Source of the DNA: Bacillota bacterium | GTDB lineage: Bacteria > Bacillota > SHA-98 > Ch115 | DNA length: 64,000 nt | Direction of reading: 5' to 3' | NCBI GenBank assembly: GCA_013178415.1 | Contig: JABLXA010000005.1 | Span: forward strand, 1 to 64,000 | Shown here: one piece after another, positions 7,942 through 18,781 of the stretch | Layout: each line of letters opens with the position of its first letter | Position numbering within the stretch: position 1 is the first letter of the stretch | Made by a program: the position numbers and the translations under genes | Notes under the pieces: model-generated | The model's input: only the letters and a program-made list of their open reading frames with translations | Databases searched by the model: none | Told to the model about the DNA's origin: nothing

Positions 7942-9821
7942 CCCTCGATCTCACGAAGGTCTATATGCACCAGTGTTGGCCTGCCATGGGGACACAAAAG
8001 AGGCTCGTCGGTCTTGAAAAGATCCGAGAGCAGCCGCTCCATCTCTGGATGACTGAGTTTCTCGCCTGCCTTAATAGCGCCCTTGCAGGCAAGGACAGCC
8101 GCAAGGCCATGAAGATCAAGCCTCAATCCGTCGCCGCCGCGCTCTGTAGTTTGGGTTATTGCATCCAATAATAGATCCTCCGGAGAGATCTTTGGCCTTT
8201 CCGCAATTATGGCAGGAATGGCCCTCACCAAAAAGGTGTCTTTCCCAAAAGGCTCTATCTCAAATCCAATTCCCTCAAAGAGGTAGAGCTTACCTTCCAT
8301 TTCTGCCGCGAATCTTGGCCCTGGTTGAATGGTAACGGGCGCCAGAAGCTTCTGTTTGATTTGTGCCTTGCTATTGAATGACCTTATGAGGTTTTCATAG
8401 AGAATCCTCTCATGGGCCGCATGCTGGTCGAGCAGATAAAGACATTCCTCTGCCTCAAGGATCAGGTAGGTATCATGAAACTGGCCGATCACAGTAAAAT
8501 CCCGGGATAATGTGGGGATCTGCGCCTGCGGCGGCTCAGCTGACGGCTTAACTGCTTCTGCAGATTCATAGTCATCTGGCGCCTCGCCCGGCCTGTCAAT
8601 ACTGAGTGCCGCCGGCCCGTCAATACTGGCTGCCGCTGGCCGCGTCACATATGACTCGAATAGCATGTTCCCGCGAGCTGCATATGAGGCGCGCGATAGA
8701 TTCTCTCGAGCTATATATGGCATAGACGATCTATTCACATGGGCCATATATGATGTAGCTGATGTCTCACTCACATCCGGCGGTTTTGCGCCCGGCAATT
8801 GTCTCAAGGCTTGCTTTGCCGCATCAAAAGTCAGTTTATAGATGGTGTCCTCTCTGGCAAACCTTACTTCCCGTTTCGTAGGATGCACGTTTACATCAAG
8901 AGTCTCCGGGTCCATAGAAAACCAGATAAATGCTACAGGATGCTTACCCCGGGGTATCGAGCCTCCAAAAGCATTCTCTAGCGCCGCATACATGGTCCTG
9001 TTTTGTACAACACGCCCATTGACGAAGAAGCGCTCACCATCACGCCCTGTTCTGCTTAAATCAGGTTTTCCTATCAGCCCAAGCAGGCTGATGCCTTCAA
9101 GGGCCATGGATACCGAGATAAGTTCCCTGGATACTGAAGGGCCGTAAATGCCTGAAACCGCCCCCGAATAATCGCCGCTCCCGTCAGTGGAAATCACCAG
9201 CCTGTCATCCCTGTAGAGAAGGAATGAGATCTCTGGATGGGAGAGGCTGATGGCGCCGACTATGTCATAGATATGCCCACATTCCGTATTGACACTCCTG
9301 AGATATTTACGACGAGCCGGAGTATTATAGAATAGATCCCGCACGATGACACTGGTGCCTTCGGGGCCGCCGGATTCCCCAACTGAGAGGACCTGACCGC
9401 CCTTCAGTTCGATCTTGGTGGCGACTCCCCCACCCTTTGGCCTGGTTATCATTGTAACGGACGACACCGCCGCTATGCTGGGTAGAGCTTCCCCACGAAA
9501 ACCCAGAGAATCGATCCTGAATATATCTTCTGCAGAATGAATCTTGCTTGTGGCATGTCGCTCAAAAGCAAGAGGAACGTCCTCTGGCTCGATTCCGAAG
9601 CCATCATCAGTCACCTGTATATACTCTACAGGATCTCTCCCTATCTGGATGACGATCCTCTTGGCCCCGGCATCTATGGCGTTTTCAACTAGCTCCTTGA
9701 CCACAGAGGCCGGCCTCTCTATCACTTCGCCTGCGGCTATCTTATTGATGACTTCCTCCGTGAGGACAGCGATCTTCCCCGGCTGTCGATCCGGATCGCC
9801 CTTTTTAATCATTTTTATCAT
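7914..9821 (-). CDS. mutL: DNA mismatch repair endonuclease MutL
   Basis: 635 aa. The N-terminal GHKL ATPase is complete: LVENAIDAGA, DDGFGI and SLGFRGEAL. The middle linker (about residues 345-435) is low-complexity and rich in Ala, Ser and Pro. The C-terminal endonuclease domain keeps the metal-binding DQHAAHERILYE motif, ACKGAIKAGE and CPHGRP, so this is a nicking MutL as in bacteria without MutH. Its start overlaps the mutS stop (ATGA), indicating translational coupling. Confidence 0.97.
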   Translation of the reverse strand: MIKMIKKGDPDRQPGKIAVLTEEVINKIAAGEVIERPASVVKELVENAIDAGAKRIVIQIGRDPVEYIQVTDDGFGIEPEDVPLAFERHATSKIHSAEDIFRIDSLGFRGEALPSIAAVSSVTMITRPKGGGVATKIELKGGQVLSVGESGGPEGTSVIVRDLFYNTPARRKYLRSVNTECGHIYDIVGAISLSHPEISFLLYRDDRLVISTDGSGDYSGAVSGIYGPSVSRELISVSMALEGISLLGLIGKPDLSRTGRDGERFFVNGRVVQNRTMYAALENAFGGSIPRGKHPVAFIWFSMDPETLDVNVHPTKREVRFAREDTIYKLTFDAAKQALRQLPGAKPPDVSETSATSYMAHVNRSSMPYIARENLSRASYAARGNMLFESYVTRPAAASIDGPAALSIDRPGEAPDDYESAEAVKPSAEPPQAQIPTLSRDFTVIGQFHDTYLILEAEECLYLLDQHAAHERILYENLIRSFNSKAQIKQKLLAPVTIQPGPRFAAEMEGKLYLFEGIGFEIEPFGKDTFLVRAIPAIIAERPKISPEDLLLDAITQTTERGGDGLRLDLHGLAAVLACKGAIKAGEKLSHPEMERLLSDLFKTDEPLLCPHGRPTLVHIDLREIEGWFRRPKKG

Positions 9822-12508
9822 TTCGCGCCTTCACCAAGCTTCTGTCGTGGCGTAACCCTGACCCCAAGCTCACGCTCTCTGAGTCTATCCTGAAATTCCT
9901 TCAATTTCATCAGCGCGTCAAGAGGAGTCAATCTCTCTATATCAAGCTCCTCCAGTTCCCGTAAAATCGTGTCTTCCACTGGCACAAACAAGGCAAGCTG
10001 ATTTGTGGCAAGGTTTGCGGCGTTACCCCCGACAATGCCCCTGCGCCCCGACTTCTGAATGCCACCAGGCTCTCCAGGCAGGCTATCCTTCAGTTCCTGC
10101 AATATCTCCCTTGCCCTTTCTATGACTTGGGATGGCAGGCCGGCAAGCCGGGCCACGTCTATGCCATAGCTCTCTGAGGTGCCACCGCGCTCGATCTTAT
10201 GGAGGAACACGATATCCTGTCCCTCTTGCTTTGCAGTCATGCAATAATTCTTTACCCTGGGCAAGGTCTTCTCTAACCGGGTCAACTGGTGGAAATGTGT
10301 GGCAAACAAAGTCTTGGCCCCTACCCTACGCTTGTCGTGAATGTATTCGATTGTTGCGGTAGCTATACTGAGACCATCCAATGTCCCTGTCCCGCGGCCA
10401 ATTTCATCGAGGAGGATCAGGCTGCGCCTCCCTGCGTTGGCCAGGATGCGTGAAAGCTCCAGCATCTCAACCATGAATGTTGAAAGGCCAAGAGCTACAT
10501 CATCTGTAGCGCCTATCCTCGTCATTATCCTGTCCACAAGACCGATCCTGGCTTTTCTGGCAGCAACAAAGCTCCCCATCTGCGCCATTATGACAGCCAG
10601 AGCCACTGAACGCATGTAAGTAGATTTACCGGCCATATTAGGCCCTGTTATTATGGCTATCTGGTTTTCCGCTGTATCGAGCATCACATCGTTGGGGACA
10701 TATACAGAATCCTTTAAGAAATGCTCCACAACAGGATGTCTTGCGCCGCATATTACGATCTCATCGCCATCGGTAACATCGGGCCTTGTGTAATCGTTGA
10801 CGCGTGCAACCTCTGCCAGAGATGACACCACATCGATCTCCGCCACTATACCAGCGGTCTCCTGCAAACGAGGCGCCTGTGACGCGACCTCATCTCTGAG
10901 CGTGGAGAAAAGCTCAGATTCCAGTTTGAGCTCCTGTTCCTCGGCATTGGTTATCGAGACCTCTATCTCTTTGAGCTCTGGGGTAATGAAACGCTCAGCC
11001 GAGGATAGCGTCTGCTTACGTATATAATTCTCTGGGACGAGGTGGAGATTGGGCTTGGTGACCTCGATATAGTAACCAAAGACCTGATTATATCCGACCT
11101 TCAGAGATTTGATGCCCGTCCTCTCCTTCTCGCTAGCCTCCAGCCTGGCAATCCATGATTTGCCTTGGGTCCTGGCATCCCTAAACTGATCGAGTCTCTC
11201 ATTGAACCCAGGCCGGATAATGCCGCCTTCGTTCAAGCTGGCTGGGGGATCATCCACCAGACATTGTCGTATCTTGTCAGCCACATCCTCAAGGCAGTCA
11301 AATCTTATGGAAACATCTGCTAGGAGACGCGCAAGCTCGGGCAACCTCCCAAGAGATGCGCCAAGGAACCAGAGCTCACGAGGGTTAGCGAGCCCGGCAG
11401 ATGCCCTGGCAGTGAGACGCTCCAGGTCATAGATCCCCTTGAGAATTTCTCTCACATTATTCCTCAGCGCCTGGTCGTCAAAGAAGATCTGAACCAGGTC
11501 TTGCCGCCTCTTGATCTCATCCAGGTCAAGCGATGGCTCTTGCAACCATCTTCTCATCAGCCGACCGCCCATGGCTGTCACGGTACGGTCCAGCACACCT
11601 AGAAGGCTTCCCTTCTTGGATCCACCTCTCAGGGCGCTGTAGAGCTCCAGGTTGCGTCCGGTATCCTGGTCGAGGATCATGGACTTCTGGATGGAATATG
11701 TCTGCAACCGGTTTATATAACTGAGACGGGATTTCTGGGTTTCAAACAGATAATTCAGACATGCCCCGGCGGCGCTCAAGGCAAGGGGCATTTCCTCGCA
11801 TCCGAACACATTCAGAGAAACGACCTTGAAATGCGAGAGTAATTCCTTCCTGGCCCTGGACACCTCGAAAGACCCCGTATCCCGGTATGTCAGCGTTATT
11901 TGTCCGGCTGCCATGATAGCTCTAACGATCGGATGGTCAGCCTCCATATCTACAGGCACAAGACATTCCCTGGCCCCTTTTTTCAATATCTCAGACACTG
12001 CCTGTTCATAGGCGCGATCCCCGCGGATCTCTGTCACGAGGAATTCTCCCGTAGAGGGGTCGCAAAAGGCCAAGCCTGCCGCCAGCGCTTTGCCAGATCT
12101 TTGCTCACATGAGACAGCTGCAAGATAATTATTAGATTTTTCATCTAAGAGGGAAGGCTCGAGGACTGTCCCCGGCGTCACGACACGGATGACCTCTCTC
12201 CGGACAAGCCCCTTTGCAAGCCTCGGGTCCTCCACCTGCTCACATATGGCGACTTTATAACCCCTTGACACCAGGCGCCCAATGTATGTGTCGGCAGCAT
12301 GGTATGGAACCCCGCACATGGGAATGCGGCCAGCCTTCCCGGCATCTCTGGATGTCAGAGTAATCTCCAGTTCCCTTGCAGCAATCTCCGCGTCTTGGCC
12401 GAAAAGCTCATAAAAATCCCCTAGACGGAACAAAAGCAGCTTGTCCTGATGTTCCGCCTTGATGTATTCATATTGCTGCAGCATTGGAGTCAATGAGGTA
12501 TCTGGCAT
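9818..12508 (-). CDS. mutS: DNA mismatch recognition ATPase MutS
   Basis: 896 aa, slightly longer than usual. The mismatch-binding Phe-X-Glu is present in RLGDFYELF near the N-terminus, and the clamp and lever domains follow. The ABC ATPase has Walker A GPNMAGKSTYMRS, Walker B LILLDEIGRGT and the switch His in ATHFHQLT. It recognises mispairs and recruits MutL. It is the first gene of mutS-mutL-miaA, lying 4 bp after miaB, so all four may be co-transcribed. Confidence 0.98.
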   Translation of the reverse strand: MPDTSLTPMLQQYEYIKAEHQDKLLLFRLGDFYELFGQDAEIAARELEITLTSRDAGKAGRIPMCGVPYHAADTYIGRLVSRGYKVAICEQVEDPRLAKGLVRREVIRVVTPGTVLEPSLLDEKSNNYLAAVSCEQRSGKALAAGLAFCDPSTGEFLVTEIRGDRAYEQAVSEILKKGARECLVPVDMEADHPIVRAIMAAGQITLTYRDTGSFEVSRARKELLSHFKVVSLNVFGCEEMPLALSAAGACLNYLFETQKSRLSYINRLQTYSIQKSMILDQDTGRNLELYSALRGGSKKGSLLGVLDRTVTAMGGRLMRRWLQEPSLDLDEIKRRQDLVQIFFDDQALRNNVREILKGIYDLERLTARASAGLANPRELWFLGASLGRLPELARLLADVSIRFDCLEDVADKIRQCLVDDPPASLNEGGIIRPGFNERLDQFRDARTQGKSWIARLEASEKERTGIKSLKVGYNQVFGYYIEVTKPNLHLVPENYIRKQTLSSAERFITPELKEIEVSITNAEEQELKLESELFSTLRDEVASQAPRLQETAGIVAEIDVVSSLAEVARVNDYTRPDVTDGDEIVICGARHPVVEHFLKDSVYVPNDVMLDTAENQIAIITGPNMAGKSTYMRSVALAVIMAQMGSFVAARKARIGLVDRIMTRIGATDDVALGLSTFMVEMLELSRILANAGRRSLILLDEIGRGTGTLDGLSIATATIEYIHDKRRVGAKTLFATHFHQLTRLEKTLPRVKNYCMTAKQEGQDIVFLHKIERGGTSESYGIDVARLAGLPSQVIERAREILQELKDSLPGEPGGIQKSGRRGIVGGNAANLATNQLALFVPVEDTILRELEELDIERLTPLDALMKLKEFQDRLRERELGVRVTPRQKLGEGAK

Positions 12509-12512
12509 TATA

Positions 12513-14003
12513 TCACCTGGTCCTGGATGCGACTACTTCTCCCTGGAGAGTCCATGTCCTCGCCTCGGTGATCCTGACATCCACCAGCTTACCGGCAAGA
12601 TCCGCTGTATTTCCTGGGATATGGACCAGCTTATTTGTGCGAGTCCGGCCCTCAAGGAAGTCTGGGTCAGTCTCACTCTGCCCCTCTACCAACACCTCTT
12701 GAACGCTGCCCAACAATGCCTGATTCTTCTTCAGACTTATGGCGTTCTGAGCTTCGATGAGGCGATAGATTCTCTCGTGCTTGACATCCTCGGGCACCTG
12801 TTCCGGCAGGCTCGCGGCCTTCGTCCCTCTGCGGGGCGAAAAGATAAAAGTGAAGGCTGAATCGAACTCTATCTCCCGCACCGCGTCTAGCGTCGCCTCG
12901 AAATCAGTGTCAGTCTCACTAGGGAAACCCACAATCAGGTCTGTCGTGATGGCTGAATGAGGAATCCTGCTGCGAATCTTGTTCACCAATGTCTTGTAGC
13001 CATCAATGGTATAACCCCTTCCCATGAGCTTCAGGATCCTATCAGAGCCCGCCTGGAGCGGCAGGTGGAAATTCTCGCAGACCTTGTCAGCTGTCGCTAC
13101 CACATCAATGAGTCTATCAGAAAAATCTCTGGGGTGGCTTGTGGTATACCGGATCCTCGCTATGCCTTCCACATCGTTCAACATAAGCAAGAGGTCCGGG
13201 AAATCCACCCGGGGGGAAAGCCCTTTCCCATAGGAATTCACGTTCTGGCCCAGGAGGGTCACTTCCTTATAGCCTTCCTGGGCTAGTTCCTTCACTTCCG
13301 TCAAGATATCCTCCGGCCGCCTTGAACGCTCCCTGCCCCGGACATACGGAACGATGCAGTATGAGCAAAAGTTATTGCAACCATACATGATAGTGACCCA
13401 GGCCTTGAGCCTGCCCTGCCGTCTCACTGGCAGGCCTTCGATGATCTCCTGCTCCTTTTCCCATATTTCAAACGCCCGGCGGCCGGCCTGCACCTCCTTG
13501 AGAAGATCGGGCAAGCGGTGAATGTTGTGAGGCCCAAACACCAGATCCACGTGAGGCAGCTTTTTTCGAATTTCCTCCGCCTCGCCGGGCTGCTGGACCA
13601 TACAGCCGGCAATGCCAATTATGACGTCAGGATTCTTCTTCTTGAGTGCCTTAAGGTCTCCAACCTGTCCATAGACCTTTCGCTCGGGGTTCTCCCGGAC
13701 ACAACAGGTGTTATATAGTATAACATCTGCAGAGTGAGGATCATCAACAGGCCTGTACCCTTCCTTTTCAAGAAGCCCTGCCATGACCTCGGAATCATGC
13801 TCGTTCATCTGGCACCCGAAGGTTACTATATGGTAATATTTCTGGGTTCCATTATTCATAAAAGTGCCGCAAAACCCCCGTAAGTCCTTCAATGAAGGAG
13901 GACGAAGGAAATTGCGGCTTCTCTCCCTCTCATATGTGTCATCAATAACCATTCTACCGTCGAACGAGGGACATGTCAATCGTTGTAGACCGCGGCGCAC
14001 CAC
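12513..14003 (-). CDS. miaB: tRNA-2-methylthio-N6-dimethylallyladenosine synthase
   Basis: Radical-SAM methylthiotransferase that adds the 2-methylthio group to i6A37. The N-terminal UPF0004 domain has cluster cysteines in FGCQMNEHDS, NTCCVREN and IAGCMVQQ. The radical-SAM motif is CNNFCSYC followed by IVPYVRGRERSR, and a TRAM domain lies at the C-terminus. The longest frame gives 496 aa, but similarity begins near YYHIVTFGCQ. ATG at 13952 or 13859 (448 aa) are more likely starts; none has a clear Shine-Dalgarno. The long frame would overlap ilvE by 28 bp. Confidence 0.95.
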   Translation of the reverse strand: MVRRGLQRLTCPSFDGRMVIDDTYERERSRNFLRPPSLKDLRGFCGTFMNNGTQKYYHIVTFGCQMNEHDSEVMAGLLEKEGYRPVDDPHSADVILYNTCCVRENPERKVYGQVGDLKALKKKNPDVIIGIAGCMVQQPGEAEEIRKKLPHVDLVFGPHNIHRLPDLLKEVQAGRRAFEIWEKEQEIIEGLPVRRQGRLKAWVTIMYGCNNFCSYCIVPYVRGRERSRRPEDILTEVKELAQEGYKEVTLLGQNVNSYGKGLSPRVDFPDLLLMLNDVEGIARIRYTTSHPRDFSDRLIDVVATADKVCENFHLPLQAGSDRILKLMGRGYTIDGYKTLVNKIRSRIPHSAITTDLIVGFPSETDTDFEATLDAVREIEFDSAFTFIFSPRRGTKAASLPEQVPEDVKHERIYRLIEAQNAISLKKNQALLGSVQEVLVEGQSETDPDFLEGRTRTNKLVHIPGNTADLAGKLVDVRITEARTWTLQGEVVASRTR

Positions 14004-14905
14004 TTGCGATATCTTGCCACTCTTCCATGCACCACGTCATTATACAGCTCCTGAAGCTTTCTCGTGATAGGCCCTACCTCTCCAGTTCCCACCGGGCGGT
14101 GGTCCACTTCTATGACGGGCGATATCTGAGCTCCTGTGCCGCAGAGGAAACACTCGTCCGTTGTGTATAACTCTGTCCTGTCGATCCGGCGTTCCACGGT
14201 CTCGATGCCGAGCTCATCTTTTGCAAGCTCTATGATGGTGTTACGAGTGATGCCCTCCAGAATGTCTTCTGTAGAAGGCGTGGTAACAAGCTTCCCACAT
14301 TTGACCAGGAAGAGATTCTCAGCGCTCCCCTCGGAGAGATGCCCGTCTCCTGACAGGAATATGGCCTCATCATAGCCATTCTGCAAAGCTTCGGATTTGG
14401 CGAGGGCAGCGTTCACATATGCTCCATTGACTTTGGCCCGGGGCGGGATTATATTGTCTTCCAAGTGCCTCCAGGTGGAGACCTGTACCCTTATGCCTTT
14501 ATTTACGTCGAGATAATCACCAAAAGGCACTCCAAATACCAGGAAATCATCGTCCAGCCCCACGAGTTTCACGCCGATGGCCTTCGAACTCTTGTAAGCG
14601 ATCGGCCTTATATAGACGTCTTCACGGAATTCGCTCCGCCGGAGAGCCTCCAGGGTGACCTCACACATCCCGTCAACTGACAGGACCGGTTTGATTTGAA
14701 GGATCTTACACGAATTTACCAGCCTCTCATAGTGTTCTTTCATACGGAATACAAAAAGCTGGTTTTCTTCCGGCGAATAGTAGGCCCTGATGCCCTCGAA
14801 ACAGGCAGTCCCGTACATAAATGCATGGGTCATTACACTGATCTTTGCATCTTCTAGCGGCACATAGTTGCCTTCAAAGTAAGCATATGACTTTGGCATA
14901 ACCAC
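13976..14905 (-). CDS. ilvE: Branched-chain amino acid aminotransferase
   Basis: 309 aa fold-type IV PLP enzyme. FEGIRAYY near the N-terminus and the cofactor Lys in RAKVNGAYVNAALAKSEA (about residues 155-172) are visible. ILEGITRNTIIELA and FLCGTGAQISPV complete the signature. It interconverts Leu, Ile and Val with their 2-oxo acids. GTG 14905 follows AAGGAG; ATG 14899 is also possible. It lies after ilvD with about 130 bp between and completes the branched-chain cluster. Confidence 0.95.
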   Translation of the reverse strand: MVMPKSYAYFEGNYVPLEDAKISVMTHAFMYGTACFEGIRAYYSPEENQLFVFRMKEHYERLVNSCKILQIKPVLSVDGMCEVTLEALRRSEFREDVYIRPIAYKSSKAIGVKLVGLDDDFLVFGVPFGDYLDVNKGIRVQVSTWRHLEDNIIPPRAKVNGAYVNAALAKSEALQNGYDEAIFLSGDGHLSEGSAENLFLVKCGKLVTTPSTEDILEGITRNTIIELAKDELGIETVERRIDRTELYTTDECFLCGTGAQISPVIEVDHRPVGTGEVGPITRKLQELYNDVVHGRVARYRKWCAAVYND

Positions 14906-15033
14906 TCCATCTCCTTATATCTCATGAAATTCATCTTAGAAGCAGCCTGATGGCACTTTCACGCTCCTGATTGTGCCACCTAGGCTTCCATAGAGGCACA
15001 TCCCTTGGGTCTTACAGGCGGCGACTCATAGCC

Positions 15034-16704
15034 CTATGATTCTATGCCTTTGAGGATAGCGCCTTTGCTTCCGGACTCCACTGATATTGAATATCTGGCT
15101 AGGTATCCTTCGCGGACTTTTGGAGCCGGTGGCTTCCATTCACTCAGCCTGCGTTCTATTTCATCATTGGATACCATCAACTCGAGACGCCTTCCTGGTA
15201 TGTCTATTACTATTTCGTCGCCATCCCGCACCGCGGCGATGGGCCCGCCGACCGCGGCCTCAGGTGAAACATGGCCTATGGCAGCCCCTCTTGTGGCCCC
15301 AGAGAATCTCCCATCTGTAATGAGACCGACCTTACTATCCAGCCCCATTCCCGCAAGAGCGGATGTAGGAGTGAGCATTTCTCTCATGCCCGGTCCGCCT
15401 CGAGGTCCCTCGTATCGAATTACGACAACATCCCCTGGCTTGATAGCCCCAGTAAAGATAGCAGATGTGGCCTCATCCTCAGAGTCAAAAACTCTGGCCT
15501 TGCCCGTATATTTCATCATCTCGGGAAGCACTGCGGACTGTTTGACAACGGCCCCACCCGGGGCTAGATTGCCTTTTAGAATCGCAAGCCCTCCCTGGGC
15601 GTGATATGGTCGATCTAGCGGGCGAATGACCTCTTCGTCAAGAATGCGGGCGCCCATTATGTTTTCCTTCGCCAATCGGCCGGTGCATGTGAGATGGTCC
15701 CCTTCCAGAAGCCCTCCATCCAGCAGGATCTTCATGACCGCCTGAATGCCTCCTGCATAGAAAAGATCCTGAATATGATAGGGCCCGCCTGGGCTCATGT
15801 TGCAAATATGGGGCGTCCGCCGGCTGATATCATCGAAGGTCTCCAAACTCAAATCAACTCCGGCCTCGTGGGCGACTGCAGTGAGATGCAGCACCGTATT
15901 TGTGGATCCACCTAGGGCGACGTCAACTGTTATGGCACTCCTGAAGGCCGCCTCGGTCATTATATCACGGGGTCTGATATCTTTCCGGAGAAGATCCATC
16001 ACCTGCCGCCCGGCCTGGCGAGCAAGGGCTATCCTCGCTCCCATGACTGCAGGTATCGTACCGTTTCCTGGCAATCCCATGCCCAAGGCTTCAACAAGGC
16101 AATTCATGGTGTTCGCCGTGAACATGCCTGCACATGAGCCGCATCCAGGACAGGCGGAGTTTTCTATCTCAAGGAGTTCTTCCTGAGACATTCGACCAGA
16201 CTTGACTGCGCCAACGGCTTCGAAGACCGTGTTCAAGTCTATATCCCTTCCGGCTAGCTTCCCTGTAAGCATAGGCCCGCCACTTACAATGATGCTCGGG
16301 ATATTCAATCTGGCAGCTGCCATCAGCATTGCAGGCACCGTCTTATCACAATTGCATATCATAACCAGCGCATCAAATTGATGGGCCTTTGCCATGAGCT
16401 CTATACTGTCGGTTATGAGCTCCCTGCTCGGCAGCGAATACTTCATTCCCTCATGGTTCATGGCTATTCCATCGCACACGCCTATTGTGGAGAAAACAAC
16501 GGGGGTGCCCCCTTCGGAAGCGACGCCAAGCCTTGCAGCGTCCACCAACCTCCCCAGGTGGACATGCCCGGGAATGATCTCATTTTCAGTGCTCACTATA
16601 CCCACCCAGGGCCTAGATATATCACTATCACCATAGCCTATGGCCTTCAACAAAGATCTATGGGGGGCTCTCTCTACCCCTTCCTTTGCAGCTTCACTTG
16701 GCAC
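15034..16704 (-). CDS. ilvD: Dihydroxy-acid dehydratase
   Basis: About 556 aa. It dehydrates 2,3-dihydroxy-3-isovalerate and the methylvalerate analogue. Fe-S ligand regions are ICNCDKTVP and [19 protein letters not shown], and [10 protein letters not shown] and [20 protein letters not shown] are family signatures. I prefer GTG 16704 because AAGGTGA lies five bases upstream; GTG 16713 would leave no room for a ribosome site. It lies downstream of leuCD. Confidence 0.96.
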   Translation of the reverse strand: MPSEAAKEGVERAPHRSLLKAIGYGDSDISRPWVGIVSTENEIIPGHVHLGRLVDAARLGVASEGGTPVVFSTIGVCDGIAMNHEGMKYSLPSRELITDSIELMAKAHQFDALVMICNCDKTVPAMLMAAARLNIPSIIVSGGPMLTGKLAGRDIDLNTVFEAVGAVKSGRMSQEELLEIENSACPGCGSCAGMFTANTMNCLVEALGMGLPGNGTIPAVMGARIALARQAGRQVMDLLRKDIRPRDIMTEAAFRSAITVDVALGGSTNTVLHLTAVAHEAGVDLSLETFDDISRRTPHICNMSPGGPYHIQDLFYAGGIQAVMKILLDGGLLEGDHLTCTGRLAKENIMGARILDEEVIRPLDRPYHAQGGLAILKGNLAPGGAVVKQSAVLPEMMKYTGKARVFDSEDEATSAIFTGAIKPGDVVVIRYEGPRGGPGMREMLTPTSALAGMGLDSKVGLITDGRFSGATRGAAIGHVSPEAAVGGPIAAVRDGDEIVIDIPGRRLELMVSNDEIERRLSEWKPPAPKVREGYLARYSISVESGSKGAILKGIES

Positions 16705-16772
16705 TCTTCTCACCTTCTCTGCTCTTCTCTATCAGTCCTCGGGTCCGCAGTAGATCGACTTTATGAATGGGC

Positions 16773-17282
16773 TCATTGCTTCGCCCGGGTGATGCCTGCA
16801 AGTCTATGGGCAGTATAAGGCACAAGGCCCCCGGCCCGAATGATCTCCTCCATAAATGGCGGGAAGCCCACAAACCTGTAGGTCTCGCCCGTGGTCTCAT
16901 TCCTTATGATGCCGGCCGCTTCATCTACCTCGACTAGATCTCCTTCCCGGATCTTCTCCGACGCCTCCTGTGACTCAAAGACAGGCAAGCCGATGTTTAT
17001 TGCATTTCTAAAGAAGATCCGCGCAAATGATGCGGCTATGACACAGGAGACTCCGCATGCCTTTATGGCGATAGGAGCATGTTCACGGGAACTCCCGCAG
17101 CCAAAGTTGCTCCCGGCGACAATTATATCGCCGGGCTTGACCTTGCCCGAAAACCCAGGATCCGCATCTTCCATACAGTGCCCGGCTAGTTCTGCGGGAT
17201 CCGAGGTATTGAGGTAGCGAGCGGGTATAATAAGATCGGTGTCTATATTGTTGCCAAACTTCCAGACTCTCCCGGTTATCAT
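16773..17282 (-). CDS. leuD: 3-isopropylmalate dehydratase small subunit
   Basis: 169 aa, the swivel domain of the aconitase-type isomerase. [19 protein letters not shown] and [20 protein letters not shown] are diagnostic. Its ATG overlaps the leuC stop (TAATG), so the two subunits are coupled. The size fits the short archaeal/clostridial LeuD type that pairs with a LeuC of about 420 aa. Confidence 0.96.
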   Translation of the reverse strand: MITGRVWKFGNNIDTDLIIPARYLNTSDPAELAGHCMEDADPGFSGKVKPGDIIVAGSNFGCGSSREHAPIAIKACGVSCVIAASFARIFFRNAINIGLPVFESQEASEKIREGDLVEVDEAAGIIRNETTGETYRFVGFPPFMEEIIRAGGLVPYTAHRLAGITRAKQ

Positions 17283-18553
17283 TATGGTTGCACCCCCAGT
17301 TCTTCCGGACTCCCAATCCTGCCCAGGACAGCAGATGCCGCGGCTATTGCAGGATTTGCCAGGTAGACTTCGCTCTTCGGATGACCCATACGTCCTACAA
17401 AATTACGGTTGGTTGTAGAGATCGCTCGTTCACCTTCGGCAAGTATTCCCATATGCCCACCGAGACATGGCCCACATGTTGGAGTGCTGACAGCCGCCCC
17501 CGCCTCTATGAAAACCATTATGATGCCTTCTTGAAGAGCCTTTGCATAGATCTCTTGCGTCCCAGGGATCACGATGAGCCTTACATCAGGATGTACCTTT
17601 TTCCCCTGCAGGACCTTGGCAGCAATCCTCAGGTCCTCCAGGCGCCCGTTTGTGCAGGATCCTATTACGGCCTGATCAATGGGGATGTTCCCGACCTCGC
17701 TTATGGGCTTTGAATTCTCTGGAAGGTGAGGGAAAGCGACCTGAGGCTCAATAGTTCCCACATCGAATTCAAATATGTCAGCATAACTGGCATCAGGATC
17801 TGATCTTACGATCTCAAATTCCCTTTTGAGGCGACCTTTCAGGTATTCCAGGGTCTTTTCGTCAGGCTCGAAGATACCATTTTTTGCCCCGGCCTCGATG
17901 GCCATATTTGCCATGGTGAAACGGTCGCTCATCTGGAGGTCTGCTACAGCCTCTCCGGTGAACTCCATAGCCTTGTACAGAGCGCCATCAACGCCTATGT
18001 GGGCTATTGTGCGAAGGATCAGATCCTTGCCGCTGACCCAGGGGCGGCGTTTTCCAAAATAAATGAATTTGAGGGTTTCTGGAACCCTGAGCCAAACCTC
18101 CCCTGTAGCCATGGCACAAGCCATATCAGTACTCCCCACGCCGGTGGCGAAAGCTCCAAGCGCCCCATAGGTGCATGTATGGGAGTCGGCGCCTATGATG
18201 AGATCCCCTGGAGCTATAAGCCCTTGATCCGGCAAAAGGACATGCTCGATTCCCATTCGTCCCACTTCAAAATAATGGACAAGGCCTTGCTCTCTGGCAA
18301 AAAGCCGGACAGCTCTAGCCTGTTCTGCGGATTTTATATCTTTATTAGGAGTGAAATGGTCCGGCACTATGACTATCTTTTCCTTATCGAAAACGGATTT
18401 CGCGCCGATCTTCTTAAACTCCTTGAGGGCCGCAGGGGTGGTCACATCGTTGCCGAGGACGAGATCGACCCTGCAGTTGGCAAATTCACCTGCCCTGATC
18501 TCACCTGTGGATGAATGCGCTCCCAGGATCTTCTCTGTGATTGTGAATGGCAC
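17282..18553 (-). CDS. leuC: 3-isopropylmalate dehydratase large subunit
   Basis: 423 aa, LeuC2 type. [4Fe-4S] ligands are in VIGSCTNGR and [10 protein letters not shown], and [20 protein letters not shown] is the aconitase signature. GTG 18553 follows GGGAGAGG. It is the first gene of leuC-leuD-ilvD(-ilvE) behind a consensus promoter. The family also includes homoaconitase and 2,3-dimethylmalate dehydratase, but the linkage to ilvD and ilvE supports leucine synthesis. Confidence 0.95.
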   Translation of the reverse strand: MPFTITEKILGAHSSTGEIRAGEFANCRVDLVLGNDVTTPAALKEFKKIGAKSVFDKEKIVIVPDHFTPNKDIKSAEQARAVRLFAREQGLVHYFEVGRMGIEHVLLPDQGLIAPGDLIIGADSHTCTYGALGAFATGVGSTDMACAMATGEVWLRVPETLKFIYFGKRRPWVSGKDLILRTIAHIGVDGALYKAMEFTGEAVADLQMSDRFTMANMAIEAGAKNGIFEPDEKTLEYLKGRLKREFEIVRSDPDASYADIFEFDVGTIEPQVAFPHLPENSKPISEVGNIPIDQAVIGSCTNGRLEDLRIAAKVLQGKKVHPDVRLIVIPGTQEIYAKALQEGIIMVFIEAGAAVSTPTCGPCLGGHMGILAEGERAISTTNRNFVGRMGHPKSEVYLANPAIAAASAVLGRIGSPEELGVQP

Positions 18554-18676
18554 TTTGCTTCATCCTCTCCCTTCACCGAATTATACGGCGTCGGAAATGG
18601 GCTTTCCCGCCGGATACTTATTGAGCGGCCAAGACTCTTCTGTTGTCATTTGAATGAACATACAATATTTATGGTA

Positions 18677-18705
18677 AATCTATCACTGCGCCAGAATGAT
18701 GTCAA
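18677..18705 (-). promoter_or_regulatory. Promoter of the leuC-leuD-ilvD-ilvE cluster
   Basis: On the minus strand TTGACA (18705-18700) and TAGATT (18682-18677) are 17 bp apart. The resulting leader of about 115 nt has no obvious T-box, and no Leu-rich leader peptide is seen. Confidence 0.65.
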
Positions 18706-18781
18706 CAGGATGACGGAAAAACGGAAAGATATGTGTGACCCCCGCGGGGAGTTGGCGGCATCAACCATCATGTCGATGCAT

